Assembly: GCF_001187505.1 (NCBI RefSeq)
Contig: NZ_CP012150.1
Span: 558,001 to 622,000, forward strand
Source of the DNA: Mycolicibacterium goodii
GTDB taxonomy: Bacteria; Actinomycetota; Actinomycetes; Mycobacteriales; Mycobacteriaceae
Direction: 5' to 3'
Length of the DNA: 64,000 nt
This document shows, piece by piece, positions 23,709 through 32,525 of this stretch (the first letter of the stretch is position 1; every line of letters starts with the position of its first letter). The notes beneath the pieces are model-generated. The model had not been told where the DNA came from. It ran no database searches and was given only the letters and a program-made list of their open reading frames with translations. The position numbers were made by a program, and so were the translations under genes.

Positions 23709-24773
23709 ATGCCTGACACCACTTGCTACCGGGTCGTTCAATGGACCACCGGCAACGTCGGCAAGAGTTCGGTGGCCGCCATCGCGAAGAACCCGACCCT
23801 GGAGCTGGTGGGCTGTTACGCCTGGTCAGCAGACAAGGTCGGCAGGGACGTCGGCGAGGTGTGCGGCCTCGAGCCGCTCGGGGTGAGCACCACCGACGAC
23901 GTCGACGCCCTGCTGGCGCTCAAGCCCGATGTGGTGGTCTACAACCCGATGTGGATCAACGTCGACGAACTCGTGCGCATCCTGGAAGCCGGCGTCAACG
24001 TGGTGTCGACGGCGTCGTTCATCACCGGCCACAACCAGGGCTCCGGCCGTGACAGGATCGCCGAGGCCTGCGTACGGGGCGGGTCGTCGATGTTCGGCTC
24101 GGGCATCAGCCCCGGCTATGTGAACCAGTTGTCGGTCGTCGCGGCAGGCATCTGCGACCGCGTCGACAAGATCACCGTCAACGAGGCGGCCGACACCACG
24201 TTCTACGACTCCCCCGACACCGAGAAACCCGTCGGCTTCGGCCAACCCATCGATCACCCCGACCTGCAGACCATGACCGCGCAGGGCACGGGGGTGTTCG
24301 GCGAGGCGGTGCGGATGGTCGCCGATGCGCTCGGCATCGAACTCGACGAGGTCCGCTGCGAGGCCGAATATGCCCAGACCACAGAGGATCTCGACCTCGG
24401 ATCGTGGACCATACCGGCGGGCTGCGTGGCAGGTGTGGCCGCAGGCTGGAAGGGTATCGTCGGCGGCCAGACCCGCGTCGAGATCAACCTTCGCTGGCGC
24501 AAAGGCCAGACGCTGCAACCAGATTGGCAGATCGATCAGGACGGCTGGGTGATCGAGGTGGCGGGCAGGCCCACCGTCAACATGAAGGTCGGCTTCCTCC
24601 CACCGCCCGACTTCGAGGCCACCACACTGGAGGAGTTCATGGTGCTCGGCCACATCATGACGGCCACGCCTCCGATCAACGCGATCCCCGCGGTGGTGGC
24701 CGCGGCTCCCGGCATCGTCACCTACAACGACCTGCCGCTGATCCTGCCCAGGGGCGTGGTGCCGGCACCATAG
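23709..24773 (+). CDS. dihydrodipicolinate-reductase-like NAD(P)-dependent oxidoreductase
   Basis: The 354-aa protein begins with a Rossmann-type nucleotide site (VVQWTTGNVGKSSVAAIAKNPTLELVG) and continues like the DapB/diaminopentanoate dehydrogenase superfamily used widely in mycobacteria. SGISPGYVNQL and AGCVAGVAAGWKGIV recur in that subfamily. It is unlikely to be the lysine-pathway DapB, which is shorter. The substrate is unknown. ATG 23709 follows a purine-rich GAAGGGAG by 9 bases. It is probably controlled by the divergent TetR. Confidence 0.75.
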   Translation: MPDTTCYRVVQWTTGNVGKSSVAAIAKNPTLELVGCYAWSADKVGRDVGEVCGLEPLGVSTTDDVDALLALKPDVVVYNPMWINVDELVRILEAGVNVVSTASFITGHNQGSGRDRIAEACVRGGSSMFGSGISPGYVNQLSVVAAGICDRVDKITVNEAADTTFYDSPDTEKPVGFGQPIDHPDLQTMTAQGTGVFGEAVRMVADALGIELDEVRCEAEYAQTTEDLDLGSWTIPAGCVAGVAAGWKGIVGGQTRVEINLRWRKGQTLQPDWQIDQDGWVIEVAGRPTVNMKVGFLPPPDFEATTLEEFMVLGHIMTATPPINAIPAVVAAAPGIVTYNDLPLILPRGVVPAP

Positions 24774-24832
24774 TGCGTCGCACAAGAAAGACAAAGGCGC
24801 TCAATATTTTTCGTTTTCACCCAGATATGTGC

Positions 24833-24868
24833 TAGGGTGGGCGATCCGGCGTTTTTGGTTCGTCCGGA
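24833..24868 (+). promoter_or_regulatory. cspA promoter and 5' leader hairpin
   Basis: A TAGGGT -10 (24833-38) with an upstream TG-like extension would start transcription near 24845. The leader of about 45 nt can fold through ATCCGG (24844-49) and CCGGAT (24863-68). This is a possible temperature-sensitive structure ahead of the ribosome site; the -35 is weak. Confidence 0.4.
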
Positions 24869-24889
24869 TTGAATGAGAGAAGTAAACAT

Positions 24890-25093
24890 ATGGCACAGGG
24901 AACTGTGAAATGGTTCAACGGCGAAAAGGGCTTCGGCTTCATCGCCCCTGATGGCGGAGCTCCGGACGTCTTCGTCCACTACTCCGAGATCACCGGCAGC
25001 GGTTTCCGCTCGCTCGAGGAGAATCAGCGCGTCGAGTTCGAGATCACGCAGGGCGCCAAGGGCCCCCAGGCGGTCGGAGTCACCGCGGTCTGA
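24890..25093 (+). CDS. cspA: cold-shock protein (CspA family)
   Basis: The 67-aa nucleic-acid-binding protein is a single cold-shock domain with both RNA-binding motifs intact: KGFGFI (RNP1) and VFVHY (RNP2). [14 protein letters not shown] matches the mycobacterial CspA N terminus. It acts as an RNA chaperone that keeps mRNA unfolded. ATG 24890 follows GAGAGAAG. A perfect hairpin terminator follows 20 bp after the stop, so it is monocistronic. Confidence 0.95.
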   Translation: MAQGTVKWFNGEKGFGFIAPDGGAPDVFVHYSEITGSGFRSLEENQRVEFEITQGAKGPQAVGVTAV

Positions 25094-25113
25094 TCGACCC
25101 CCAGACGTAACAG

Positions 25114-25144
25114 TGGGCTGGTACGGAACATCCGTACCAGCCCA
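25114..25144. terminator. perfect 14-bp stem-loop terminator after cspA
   Basis: TGGGCTGGTACGGA pairs fully with TCCGTACCAGCCCA around an ACA loop, followed by TTTCC. It serves cspA and may also insulate the convergent DUF5994 operon. Confidence 0.85.
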
Positions 25145-25178
25145 TTTCCGTATCTGAAACCTCGGTGTCCGAAGCCGG

Positions 25179-25706
25179 TCAGGCCCCGGCAGAGGCATCG
25201 GCGCCGGTGGCCGAGACAGCGGCGCCGGTGGCGCGCGGTCCGAGCCAGCGAACCGACTCGCTCTGGGCTGCACCCATGATGCGCACGGCGGTGTCGTACA
25301 GCGTGGTGTTGCGCACCGTGCTCTCGATCGGCATGCCCGCCGCGCAACGCATCACGATCCCGCCCAGCGCCTCGGACGTCATGTGCGGAACCACAAGCAG
25401 TTTCACGCACTGTCCGCGGCCGGCCACCATCATGACGCGCGGGCGCGTCGGCTTGAGCGCGGCCGGGGTGCGGCTGCCCGCGGCGATCGTGGCGAGGTCC
25501 AATTGGCCTTCGCCTGCCGACCAGTTGATGTTGATGTCGACGATCTCGCCGAGGGGCCGCTGCAGAACCTCGACGAGCTCAGGCAATTCCTTGGCGACCG
25601 AGCCGCTGCGCGGCCACCAGGCCCCGTCGATGTCGCGTCCCAGTTGTTTGGCCAGGGTCAGTCGGACCGGACTCGCCAGCCGTCGCGACCCGACCAGGCC
25701 GTTCAC
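25179..25706 (-). CDS. DUF5994-family protein
   Basis: The 175-aa mycobacterial protein has the family motifs LASPVRLTLAKQ, DIDGAWWPRSGSVAKELPEL and VVPHMTSEALGGIVMRCAA. Function is unknown; copies are common in mycobacterial and related genomes. GTG at 25706 overlaps the stop of a 46-codon ORF on the same strand (GTGA), implying translational coupling. Confidence 0.75.
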   Translation of the reverse strand: MNGLVGSRRLASPVRLTLAKQLGRDIDGAWWPRSGSVAKELPELVEVLQRPLGEIVDININWSAGEGQLDLATIAAGSRTPAALKPTRPRVMMVAGRGQCVKLLVVPHMTSEALGGIVMRCAAGMPIESTVRNTTLYDTAVRIMGAAQSESVRWLGPRATGAAVSATGADASAGA

Positions 25707-25843
25707 GACTGCCGCTTGTCGGCGCGATGCTGGGGATGGGGACGATCCGAGAACAGCGGACCCAAGACCGGTTCGGGACGACGATCTTTCGTCGGCATGG
25801 TCTCGTGCTTCTCGGGGTGTGAGAACAGGTTGGACGTATCCAT
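25703..25843 (-). CDS. 46-aa small protein coupled to the DUF5994 gene
   Basis: ATG at 25843 has AAGGA six bases upstream and opens a 46-codon frame (starts MDTSNLFSHPEKHETM, basic and Pro-rich, no membrane helix). Its TGA overlaps the GTG of the DUF5994 gene. The good ribosome site and the overlap suggest a real small gene. I recognise no family. Confidence 0.55.
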   Translation of the reverse strand: MDTSNLFSHPEKHETMPTKDRRPEPVLGPLFSDRPHPQHRADKRQS

Positions 25844-26026
25844 GAAAAATCCTTGAGGTGCGGGATCGACCCACACACGTAGTTGCGGGCGTGCGAACAG
25901 TGTTTCGCAGGCCGGCCGTTCGACGAGGTGTCAGGTGAGGCGTCGGACGCCAGAGATCTGTCGCTGACGAGAGCGGCCTACCCTCGAATCTACACCCTGC
26001 CCGGGCCCCGGACCCAGCACCGGTGT

Positions 26027-27082
26027 TCAGACGCGCGCGCCGGTGCTGTCGAAAAGGTGCGTTCGCCCGTGCCGGACCTGAACCGACACCGGGTCGCCCG
26101 GCGCGGGTACCCCGTCCCATCCCGCCACGGTGGCGGCCTCCACCACCGCCGTGAGCCGGTGGGCGCCGGCACGGATGATCAGCACATAGCGCGGGCCGAG
26201 CAACTCGACGAGTTCCACCCGACCCGGCCCGTCGGGTTCCGGCGCCACCAACAGTTCCTCGGGGCGCACCCCGAGCGTCACGTCGTCACGGTCATCGCCC
26301 GCCACCGCGAGGGTCAACCCGTCGGCTTCGAACACCGCCGCGCGCAACCGTCCCGGCACCAGGTTCATGCTGGGCGATCCGATGAAACCGGCGACGAACG
26401 TGTTGGCCGGGCGCCGGTACAGCTCCTCGGGCGCGCCGACCTGAGCGATCGAGCCCGCGTCGAGTACGACGAGCTGATCGGCGATGGTCATCGCCTCCTC
26501 CTGGTCGTGGGTGACATAGAGCGAGGTGATGCCGGTTTCGGTTTGCAGGCGACGGATTTCCGAGCGCAACTCGACGCGCAGCTTGGCGTCCAGGTTGCTC
26601 AACGGCTCGTCGAACAGAAACACCGAGGGCGTCCGGACCAGTGCGCGGGCGATGGCCACCCGCTGCTGCTGTCCACCCGAGAGCTGTCGCGGCTTGCGGT
26701 CCAGCAGCGCGGTGATCCCGACCCGTTCGGCGGCCTCGGCAACCCGCTGGCGCACTTCGGGTTTGGCCACGCCGCTGTTCTCCAGCGGGAACGCGACGTT
26801 GGCCGCGACCGTCAGATGCGGGTACAGCGCGTAGTTCTGGAACACCATGGCCACGTCACGTTCCCGCGGAGTGGCCCGCGTGACGTCGCGCCCGCCGATG
26901 CGCACCACACCCTCGTCTGCGGCCTCCAGGCCGGCGACGATGCGCAGTGTGGTCGATTTCCCGCAGCCGGACGGGCCGACGAGCGCCGTCAGGGTGCCGT
27001 CGCTCAGGGTCAGGTCGAGCCCGTCAACCACGGCGTTGCCGCCGTATCTCTTGGTGATCCCGCTCAACTCGATGGTGCTCAC
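26027..27082 (-). CDS. ABC transporter ATPase (UgpC/MalK-type, carbohydrate import)
   Basis: The 351-aa ATPase has Walker A GPSGCGKST, Q-loop FQNYALYPHLTV, signature LSGGQQQR, Walker B VFLFDEP and a C-terminal TOBE regulatory domain. It energises import through the two permeases encoded just upstream. GTG 27082 overlaps the permease stop by GTGA. The operon order is binding protein, permease, permease, ATPase. The TOBE domain suggests regulation by a sugar-system partner. The substrate is probably a carbohydrate or polyol, judged only from family type. Confidence 0.85.
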   Translation of the reverse strand: MSTIELSGITKRYGGNAVVDGLDLTLSDGTLTALVGPSGCGKSTTLRIVAGLEAADEGVVRIGGRDVTRATPRERDVAMVFQNYALYPHLTVAANVAFPLENSGVAKPEVRQRVAEAAERVGITALLDRKPRQLSGGQQQRVAIARALVRTPSVFLFDEPLSNLDAKLRVELRSEIRRLQTETGITSLYVTHDQEEAMTIADQLVVLDAGSIAQVGAPEELYRRPANTFVAGFIGSPSMNLVPGRLRAAVFEADGLTLAVAGDDRDDVTLGVRPEELLVAPEPDGPGRVELVELLGPRYVLIIRAGAHRLTAVVEAATVAGWDGVPAPGDPVSVQVRHGRTHLFDSTGARV

Positions 27083-27870
27083 TTGGTGGCTCCTGTGGTG
27101 AGGCCGCCGACGAGATGACGTTGCGCGGCGAGCGCGAGCACGTAGACCGGTGCCAGGCCGAGCAGTCCGGCGGCGGCCTGCTGGCCGAACTGCACGTTGC
27201 GGTCGCCTTGGAACAGCGAGAGGCCGACGGTCAGGGTCTGGCTCTCCTTGGTCACGGCGAGATAGACGGCGAACAGAAAATCGTTGTAGCTCAGGAAGAA
27301 CACCACCAGGAGCGCGGCCACGACGCCGGGCCACAGCAGTGGCAGGATGACCTTGCGGAACGCCGCGGGCACCGACAACCCGTCGATGACGGCCGCCTCG
27401 TCGATCTCGATCGGGATACGCCGGACGAAACCATCGAGCAACCACACCGCCACGGGGACGTTGGCGATCCCGTTGACGAGGACCAGACCGGCGAGGTTGT
27501 TGGTCATCCCCACATGGCGCAGCAGGAAGAACAACGGAATGATGGCGACGATCGGCGGTGCGCAGTAGCTCGCGAGCAGGACCGTCAGCAGACGTTCCCC
27601 GCGGGTACGTCGAGCGGTGAAATACGCTGCGGGAGCTGCGACCAGCACCGCGAGCACGGCCGCGCCCACCGCGGACACCCACGAATTCCGCAGCATGGTG
27701 CCCAACGCGATGGTGTCGAACACCTTGATGAAGTTGCTCAGGGTCAGCGACGTCGGCAACAGGCTGGAGTTCAGCACGTCCTCGGCGGGCCGCAGCGCCA
27801 GCGACAGCAGATAGCCGATCGGGATCAACGCGGCGAGGATCGCGAGAACAAGGGCCACACGCGCTTTCAT
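27079..27870 (-). CDS. ABC transporter permease (MalG/UgpE type)
   Basis: The 263-aa protein has six membrane segments and the permease EAA-type loop IDEAAVIDGLSVPAAFRKVILPLLWPGV, which docks on the ATPase. The first helix is LVLAILAALIPIGYLLSLAL. It forms the channel with the preceding permease. Both ends overlap neighbours by four bases, so the operon is tightly coupled. Confidence 0.85.
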   Translation of the reverse strand: MKARVALVLAILAALIPIGYLLSLALRPAEDVLNSSLLPTSLTLSNFIKVFDTIALGTMLRNSWVSAVGAAVLAVLVAAPAAYFTARRTRGERLLTVLLASYCAPPIVAIIPLFFLLRHVGMTNNLAGLVLVNGIANVPVAVWLLDGFVRRIPIEIDEAAVIDGLSVPAAFRKVILPLLWPGVVAALLVVFFLSYNDFLFAVYLAVTKESQTLTVGLSLFQGDRNVQFGQQAAAGLLGLAPVYVLALAAQRHLVGGLTTGATK

Positions 27871-28736
27871 CCGTCACCCTTCAGTGCGCGGGCGCGCAGG
27901 GTCGTGACGATCGTCGCGACCGCGCCGACCACCACGCCGAACACCAGGGTCTGGGCGGCGGCGGTGCCCATGTCGAAGCTGCCGCGCAGACCGGTCTGGT
28001 AGATCACGTACGGCGACAACGAGGTCGAGAATCCCGGTCCGCCCGCGGTGACCACCACGATGAGATCGAACACCTTGTACCCGATCACCAGTTCGAGAAG
28101 CACCACTGCCCACATCGTCGGCGCGATCGCGGGCCAGGTCACCGTGGTGAAGGTGCGCCACGCGTCGGCGCCGTCGATCCGGGCCGACTCGAGCAGTTCG
28201 GGGCGCACCACACCGAGCGCCGCGAAGGCGATCAGCACGGCGAACGGCGTCCACTGCCAGATGTGGATGAGCAACAGCACCAGAAACGCCCCGGTACCCG
28301 AACCCAGTGGATTGAAGCCGGCCAGGCCCACGGCCTCGAAGACGCCGGCCAGACCACCACCCACCGGGGCCAGCAGCAGCTTCCACGCCACCCCGACCAG
28401 TACCGGCGCGGTCACCAACGGCAGCAGCAACAGCGCCCCGATCATTCCGAACCGGGAGCCGCGTCGGCGCAACAACATTGCGATGACCAACCCCAGGACC
28501 GTGGTCACGATCGCAGCGATGACCGCGAACACCGATGACCGCACCAGCGACGGCGTGAATGCGGGCGAGGCGAACGCGGCGGTGAGGTTGTCGCCGCCGA
28601 CGAAACCCCGAAGTGGTTTCGCCAACGAGGATTTCGTCACTGCCAGCGCCACCAGGTACACCGTCGGGTACACCAGGAACAGCGCGAGCCCCGCCATCGC
28701 CGGTACCGCCAACCACAGCGGAACCCGCTTGCTCAT
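27867..28736 (-). CDS. ABC transporter permease (MalF/UgpA type)
   Basis: The 289-aa protein has six membrane segments and the loop ELLESARIDGADAWRTFTTVTWPAIAP. ATG at 28736 overlaps the stop of the binding protein gene. A longer frame runs upstream but lies over the binding protein gene and is rejected. Confidence 0.85.
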   Translation of the reverse strand: MSKRVPLWLAVPAMAGLALFLVYPTVYLVALAVTKSSLAKPLRGFVGGDNLTAAFASPAFTPSLVRSSVFAVIAAIVTTVLGLVIAMLLRRRGSRFGMIGALLLLPLVTAPVLVGVAWKLLLAPVGGGLAGVFEAVGLAGFNPLGSGTGAFLVLLLIHIWQWTPFAVLIAFAALGVVRPELLESARIDGADAWRTFTTVTWPAIAPTMWAVVLLELVIGYKVFDLIVVVTAGGPGFSTSLSPYVIYQTGLRGSFDMGTAAAQTLVFGVVVGAVATIVTTLRARALKGDG

Positions 28737-30085
28737 GACGTGGCGCTGTCCCAGCCGGCCTGCGCCTGCTCCAACGACTGCTCGACGGTCTGCGTGCCCG
28801 CGATGGCCAGAGCCAGCTGATCCACGAGGTCCTGCAACAGCTTCGGCGCACCCGCCTGCTTGGGCCACACCAACGGGTCGCCGTCCAGACCCTCACGGAT
28901 CGGTTCGACGGCCTTGGTGACCACCTTTGCGTAGCCGTCGGAGTCGAGCACCTCGCCACGCACCGGGTCGATGCCCGCGCCCGCGGTCGAGGACACCGCG
29001 AGGTTCTGCGGTGCCGCGGTGGCCCATGCGATGAACGCCGCGGCGGCGTCGGTGTTCTTCGACGCCGTCGAGATCCCCAGGCCGAAACCGGCGTCCAGCG
29101 CCGTCCGTGGCGTGGTGTTGCTGCCGCCCACGGGCAGCGACACGGCGCCCCACCGCCCCGCGATCTTCGATGCCGTCGGGTCCTCGGCGCGCAACGCCAT
29201 GTCGGTCCAGGTGTCGAGCATGGCGCCCTGCCCGGTGAGGAACGCCGTGTTGGCCTGGTCGAAGCCGATCTGCAGCGGGGTGGGCAGCGCGGCGGGCGCG
29301 ACGTCGACGAGATGTTTGAGCGCCGCGATCGAGGCATCGGAGGTCAGTGCCGGTTTGCCGTTCTCGTCGAACAGGTTTCCGCCGTATCCCGTGAGCCGGT
29401 TGATGTAGGAGCAGCCGAGGATCATCGGCACCTGCTGGCCGGAGACGATCGCGCCGTAGGCCGAACCGCGTGCGTCCCTGGTGATCTTGGCCGCCACTTC
29501 GTCGTATTGGTCCCACGTGGCGGGTGGTTCGACCTTGTAGCGGTCGAAGAGATCGGCATTGTAGAACAGGATGTGGACGTCGCCGTCGTACGGCAATCCG
29601 TAGCGCTTGCCGTCGAGCAGGGTGTACGGGTCATAGATCGACCTGAGGTAACCGTCGACGTCGATGTCGCTCTGCCGGTTGTCGATCCAGCCGGTGAGGT
29701 CCACCAGCGCGTCGGCGTCGACGAGGTCACCGAGGCCGAAGTAGAAGTAGTCGAAGACGTCGAATTCACCCGTGCCGCTTTGCACATCGAGGATCTGCTT
29801 GCTGGTGAGCTGATCGTAGGGCGCGGCGGTGACGTCGAGAGTGCCGCCGGTGGCCTGCTTCCACGCCGGGGCCAGCACGTCACGGAAGGACGTCACGTGC
29901 GGCTGGTTCACCAGCAGCTTGAGCGTGACACCGTCGAACCTGCCCGATACCGGGGCGTCGGCGGCGAGTGCGCTGTTGCCGCCGGAGGAACCGCACGCGA
30001 CCAGCGCCGGGCCCAGCATCGCCGCACCCGAAGCCAATCCGAGCAGTTGCAGCGCCCGACGGCGCGTGAAGGCTGGTGAAGTCAC
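28733..30085 (-). CDS. ABC transporter substrate-binding lipoprotein (carbohydrate type)
   Basis: The 450-aa protein starts with a Tat-like leader (TRRRALQLLGLASGAAML) ending in a lipobox LVAC, so it is exported and lipid-anchored at the outer face of the membrane. The mature part is a type II (MalE-like) binding protein: TWDQYDEVAAKIT and DANTAFLTGQGAM-like segments. It captures the substrate for the two permeases. GTG at 30085 is the first gene of the operon. The specific sugar cannot be read from sequence. Confidence 0.85.
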   Translation of the reverse strand: MTSPAFTRRRALQLLGLASGAAMLGPALVACGSSGGNSALAADAPVSGRFDGVTLKLLVNQPHVTSFRDVLAPAWKQATGGTLDVTAAPYDQLTSKQILDVQSGTGEFDVFDYFYFGLGDLVDADALVDLTGWIDNRQSDIDVDGYLRSIYDPYTLLDGKRYGLPYDGDVHILFYNADLFDRYKVEPPATWDQYDEVAAKITRDARGSAYGAIVSGQQVPMILGCSYINRLTGYGGNLFDENGKPALTSDASIAALKHLVDVAPAALPTPLQIGFDQANTAFLTGQGAMLDTWTDMALRAEDPTASKIAGRWGAVSLPVGGSNTTPRTALDAGFGLGISTASKNTDAAAAFIAWATAAPQNLAVSSTAGAGIDPVRGEVLDSDGYAKVVTKAVEPIREGLDGDPLVWPKQAGAPKLLQDLVDQLALAIAGTQTVEQSLEQAQAGWDSATS

Positions 30086-30152
30086 GAGGGGCGAGGCTAT
30101 GCCGGGACGCCGGTCGCCGGGGAGATTAAAACTCAGCCCGATCCTGATGCGA

Positions 30153-30647
30153 TCAGTCGGCCAGGATCTTCGGCTCGGTGTGGACCGGGAAGTTGACCGA
30201 GTTGGCGATGAAGCACATCTCGTGGGCCTTCTCGTGCAGCGCGGTGGCGTCGTCTCGCCGGGAACTGTCGGTGACCGTCACCTCGGGGTGCAGGATCACC
30301 TCGGCGAAGGCTCCACTGCCGTCGGGGTTTTCGGTCATCGTGCCGACCGGGCGGTCGCGGTAGGCGGTCACCACGATGCCCGCCTGCGCGCACAGCGCCA
30401 GGTACCACAGCATGTGGCACTGCGACAGGCCGGCCACCAGGAGCTCCTCGGGATTCCAGCGCTGCTCGTTGCCGCGGAACGCCGGATCGGAGCTACCGAC
30501 GATCACCGGCTTGCCGGGCACACCGACGCCCGCGATCTCGTGGTCACGCTCGTACGCGCGGTATCCGCTGGTTCCCGATCCGGTGTTGCCGGTCCAGGTC
30601 ACCTCGACCTCATAGCGGTGCATACGGGGTGTGCGGTCGGCTGCCAT
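30153..30647 (-). CDS. OsmC-family protein
   Basis: The 164-aa protein has the OsmC fold: GSSDPAFRGNEQRWNPEELLVAGLSQCHMLWYL includes the first redox Cys and the conserved Gly-Leu region. The second Cys lies in HEMCFIANSVNFPV. These two Cys are the peroxidatic pair of OsmC/Ohr peroxidases that reduce organic hydroperoxides. It is divergent from the ssu-like operon by 87 bp. Confidence 0.85.
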   Translation of the reverse strand: MAADRTPRMHRYEVEVTWTGNTGSGTSGYRAYERDHEIAGVGVPGKPVIVGSSDPAFRGNEQRWNPEELLVAGLSQCHMLWYLALCAQAGIVVTAYRDRPVGTMTENPDGSGAFAEVILHPEVTVTDSSRRDDATALHEKAHEMCFIANSVNFPVHTEPKILAD

Positions 30648-30699
30648 GGATCCGAAGGTACCAACCGGCGCGGATCAGAAATCACCCATAGCAAAAATC

Positions 30700-30728
30700 T
30701 TGACCTTGATCGAAGGCACCTCTAGCCT
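30700..30728 (+). promoter_or_regulatory. sigma-A promoter giving a leaderless ssuB-like transcript
   Basis: TTGACC (30700-05), a 17-bp spacer and TAGCCT (30723-28) place the transcription start near 30735, exactly at the GTG start of the ATPase gene. No ribosome site is present, consistent with leaderless translation. Confidence 0.7.
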
Positions 30729-30734
30729 GCGCGG

Positions 30735-31550
30735 GTGACTTCGACCGACCCGGCGCCGGCGCGAGTTTCGGTGCGCAACGTGGGCCGGACATTCGGGACA
30801 CACACGGTGTTGCGCGACATCGACCTCGAGATCGAACCGGGCGAGGTCATCGCGCTGCTCGGGTCGTCGGGCAGCGGGAAATCGACCCTGCTGCGTCTCA
30901 TCGCAGGCCTCGACCGGCCCACCGAGGGCCGTATCGAGATCGACGGCGACGCCATCCGCGAGACCGACCCGCGCTGCGCCATCGTGTTCCAGGAACCTCG
31001 GCTGTTCCCGTGGCGCTCGCTGGCAGGCAATGTCGCCTATGGGCTGCCCCGGTCGACGAGCCGCACCGAAGGTGCCGAGACGGTGCGCCATTGGCTCGAA
31101 GTCGTCGGCCTGCAGGAGTTCGCCGACCACCGTCCGCGCCAGGTCTCCGGCGGCATGGCCCAGCGCGCCGGCCTGGCGCGGGCACTGGCCCGGCGTCCGC
31201 GGGTACTGCTGCTCGACGAACCGCTGGCCGCGCTCGACGCCCTCACCAGGCTGCGGATGCAGATGCTGCTCGACAAGGTTCAGCAGGAAGCCGGTACCAC
31301 CACGATTCTGGTGACCCATGATGTCGAGGAGGCCGTGATCCTCGCCGACCGCGTCCTGCTCCTGCGCGCCGACGACAACGGCACCGCGCGCCTGGCCGAG
31401 TCGTTCGACGTGACCATCCCCAAGCCGCGCGACCGCGGCGACCCACGCGTCATCGAGTTGCGCGACCTGCTGCTCGATGAACTCGGCGTCCCCCGGCGCA
31501 CACCCGATCGCATTGGCCGCATATCCGGCGGCACCGCCCGAGAAAGCTGA
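30735..31550 (+). CDS. ssuB: ABC transporter ATPase (SsuB/TauB type)
   Basis: The 271-aa ATPase has Walker A GSSGSGKST, Q-loop FQEPRLFPWRSL, signature VSGGMAQR, Walker B VLLLDEP and switch THDVEEAV. The FQEPRLFPW sequence is characteristic of nitrate/sulfonate/taurine importers. It powers the SsuAC-like system encoded next. The GTG start coincides with the predicted transcription start. The symbol is by family; taurine or aliphatic sulfonate is likely but unproven. Confidence 0.8.
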   Translation: MTSTDPAPARVSVRNVGRTFGTHTVLRDIDLEIEPGEVIALLGSSGSGKSTLLRLIAGLDRPTEGRIEIDGDAIRETDPRCAIVFQEPRLFPWRSLAGNVAYGLPRSTSRTEGAETVRHWLEVVGLQEFADHRPRQVSGGMAQRAGLARALARRPRVLLLDEPLAALDALTRLRMQMLLDKVQQEAGTTTILVTHDVEEAVILADRVLLLRADDNGTARLAESFDVTIPKPRDRGDPRVIELRDLLLDELGVPRRTPDRIGRISGGTARES

Positions 31551-31556
31551 ATACAC

Positions 31557-32525
31557 ATGAGAATTCGTCGCCTGGTCACTCTGTTGGCAGCCGTCGCCGC
31601 CCTCGCCGCGACCTCTGCCTGCAGTTCCGAAGGCAGCGAGTCGTCGGACAAGGACATCCGGCTCGACTACGCCTACTACAACCCGTTGAGCCTGGTCGTG
31701 CGGGATCAGAAGCTGCTGGAGAACCAGGGTTACAAGGTCACCTGGGTCCTGTCGGCGGGGAGCAACAAGGCCAACGAGGGTGTGCGCTCGAACGCGCTGG
31801 ACTTCGGTTCGACGGCCGGATCCGCGGCGCTGGTCGCCCGGGCCAACGGCACCCCGCTCAAGGTGGTCGACGTCTACAGCCAACCGGAGTGGACCGCGCT
31901 GGTGGTCGCCAAGGATTCCCCGATCACGTCGGTGGCCGAACTGAAGGGTAAGAAGATCGCGGTGACCAAGGGCACCGACCCGTACTTCTTCCTGCTGCAG
32001 GCCCTTGACGCGAACGGGCTTTCGGCGAGCGACGTCGAGATCGTCAACCTGCAGCACGCCGACGGCAAGACGGCACTGGAGCGCGGTGACGTCGACGCGT
32101 GGTCCGGTCTGGATCCGTTCATGGCGCAGACCGTCCAGGAGCAGGGCGCACGCCTGCTGTACCGCAATCCCGAGTTCAATTCCTATGGGGTGCTCAATGT
32201 TCGCGAGGACTTCAGCGCAGCGCACCCCGACACCGTCCAGGCGGTGGTGAACAGCTACGAGGAGGCCCGCAAATGGGCACTGGAGCACCCAGCCGAACTG
32301 ACGACGCTGCTGGCGCGGGAAGCGAAGATCAGCCAGTCGGTGGCCGAGGGGGAGATGGAGCGGACGGCTCTGGACATCGACCCGGTGCCGGGGACGGCGC
32401 AGACGGCGGTGCTGGAGAAGATCGTTCCGATCGCGGTGGCCGACGGCGACATCAAATCCGAGCAGGCCGCGCAGGAGGCGCTGGGATCGCTGTTGGATCC
32501 GCAGTACGCGCAGCGGGCGGACTGA
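31557..32525 (+). CDS. ssuA: ABC transporter substrate-binding lipoprotein (SsuA type)
   Basis: The 322-aa protein has a lipoprotein leader (VTLLAAVAALAATSACSS) and then a NMT1/SsuA-like fold: DYAYYNPLSLVVRD, then LVARANGTPLKVVDVYSQPEW and IAVTKGTDPYFFLLQALD. It captures an organosulfur or similar anion outside the membrane. It starts six bases after ssuB and its stop overlaps the permease start region. Confidence 0.8.
   Translation: MRIRRLVTLLAAVAALAATSACSSEGSESSDKDIRLDYAYYNPLSLVVRDQKLLENQGYKVTWVLSAGSNKANEGVRSNALDFGSTAGSAALVARANGTPLKVVDVYSQPEWTALVVAKDSPITSVAELKGKKIAVTKGTDPYFFLLQALDANGLSASDVEIVNLQHADGKTALERGDVDAWSGLDPFMAQTVQEQGARLLYRNPEFNSYGVLNVREDFSAAHPDTVQAVVNSYEEARKWALEHPAELTTLLAREAKISQSVAEGEMERTALDIDPVPGTAQTAVLEKIVPIAVADGDIKSEQAAQEALGSLLDPQYAQRAD

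Noticed and set aside
26027..27877. Extended frame joining the ABC ATPase with upstream sequence
   Set aside because: The N-terminal extension is a shadow of the permease gene; the GTG at 27082 gives the normal ATPase start.
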